From Methanosaeta sp. NSP1 (GTDB lineage: Archaea; Halobacteriota; Methanosarcinia; Methanotrichales; Methanotrichaceae): a stretch of 5,038 nt of DNA. The stretch spans positions 1-5,038 of the forward strand of contig NOLC01000223.1 of assembly GCA_002256595.1 (NCBI GenBank), written 5' to 3'. Every line of letters starts with the position of its first letter. The stretch's first letter is position 1. Both the position numbers and the translations under genes were made by a program. Shown here piece by piece: positions 4,931 through 5,038 of the stretch. The notes under the pieces were generated by a model. It ran no database searches and was not told where the DNA came from. It saw only the letters and a list, made by a program, of their open reading frames with translations.

Positions 4931-5038
4931 GGGACTGGAGCAGGGACTTGATGCGCCGGTCATATGCGCTCTCTTTTCTGGCCAGGAGCATGATCTTCAC
5001 CCTGGTTAGGGGCTCAAAGCCCAAGGCCGCTTCCTCTG
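4908..5038 (-). CDS. 3' end of an unrecognised gene
   Basis: A minus-strand frame enters from the right edge (codons from 5036) and ends at TAG, 4910-4908. It encodes the last 42 residues of a protein: EEAALGFEPLTRVKIMLL, then ARKESAYDRRIKSLLQSL, then TGPGEV. The tail is charged and probably helical, with no cysteine or known motif. I cannot assign a family. It is convergent with priL and overlaps its 3' end by 23 bases. Open frame, plausible codons and the absence of any other gene here support it, but the fragment is short. Confidence 0.5.
   Translation of the reverse strand, partial: EEAALGFEPLTRVKIMLLARKESAYDRRIKSLLQSLTGPGEV

Noticed and set aside
4496..4963. A 155-codon minus-strand open frame
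   Set aside because: It is opposite the priL C-terminal domain with its conserved cysteine ligands; the product shows no family features.
1..5038. CRISPR arrays, insertion sequences, tRNA or rRNA genes
   Set aside because: I looked for regularly spaced repeats, terminal inverted repeats with transposase motifs, and cloverleaf or rRNA signatures, and found none.

Overview
The window looks like chromosome of a methanogenic archaeon. It carries an archaeal histone, GatE (a subunit found only in archaea), transcription factor S, a PCNA clamp and the Fe-S large subunit of archaeal primase, with TATA/BRE-type promoters and strong Shine-Dalgarno sites. The high GC content, the frequent ATA and AGG codons and an ACT-domain protein that I associate with methanogens suggest Methanosarcinales, possibly Methanothrix-like. 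That placement is inference; no marker here fixes the genus.

Layout. Bases 1-1141 hold a minus-strand operon read from right to left: histone, then gatE, with a 4-base gap; gatE runs off the left edge. Upstream is a 300-base AT-rich gap (1159-1476) with the histone promoter, a leader containing two adjacent hairpins, a small inverted repeat and a candidate plus-strand promoter. Bases 1477-2078 hold two plus-strand genes: a cysteine-rich protein I do not recognise and a glutaredoxin-like protein. The second converges on an ACT-domain protein (2075-2740, minus), and the two stop codons share the palindrome CTAG. That gene is divergent from transcription factor S (2808-3119), and one TATA element appears to serve both. 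PCNA (3198-3932) has its own promoter with a tandem 14-bp repeat just upstream. The primase large subunit (3929-4930) overlaps PCNA by ATGA. A partial minus-strand gene enters from the right edge and overlaps the primase 3' end by 23 bases.

Functional reading. The right half is an information-processing block: a cleavage factor for RNA polymerase, then the sliding clamp coupled to primase. The left operon pairs chromatin with tRNA-dependent glutamine formation. The central pair is probably thiol-redox related. Most genes are core archaeal genes. The less explained items are the cysteine-rich gene beside the glutaredoxin, the repeat architecture at the pcn promoter, the shared divergent promoter and the structured histone leader. 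I see no mobile element, CRISPR array, tRNA or rRNA. For four genes the longest open frame starts upstream of the start I prefer, and I give the reasons in each entry.
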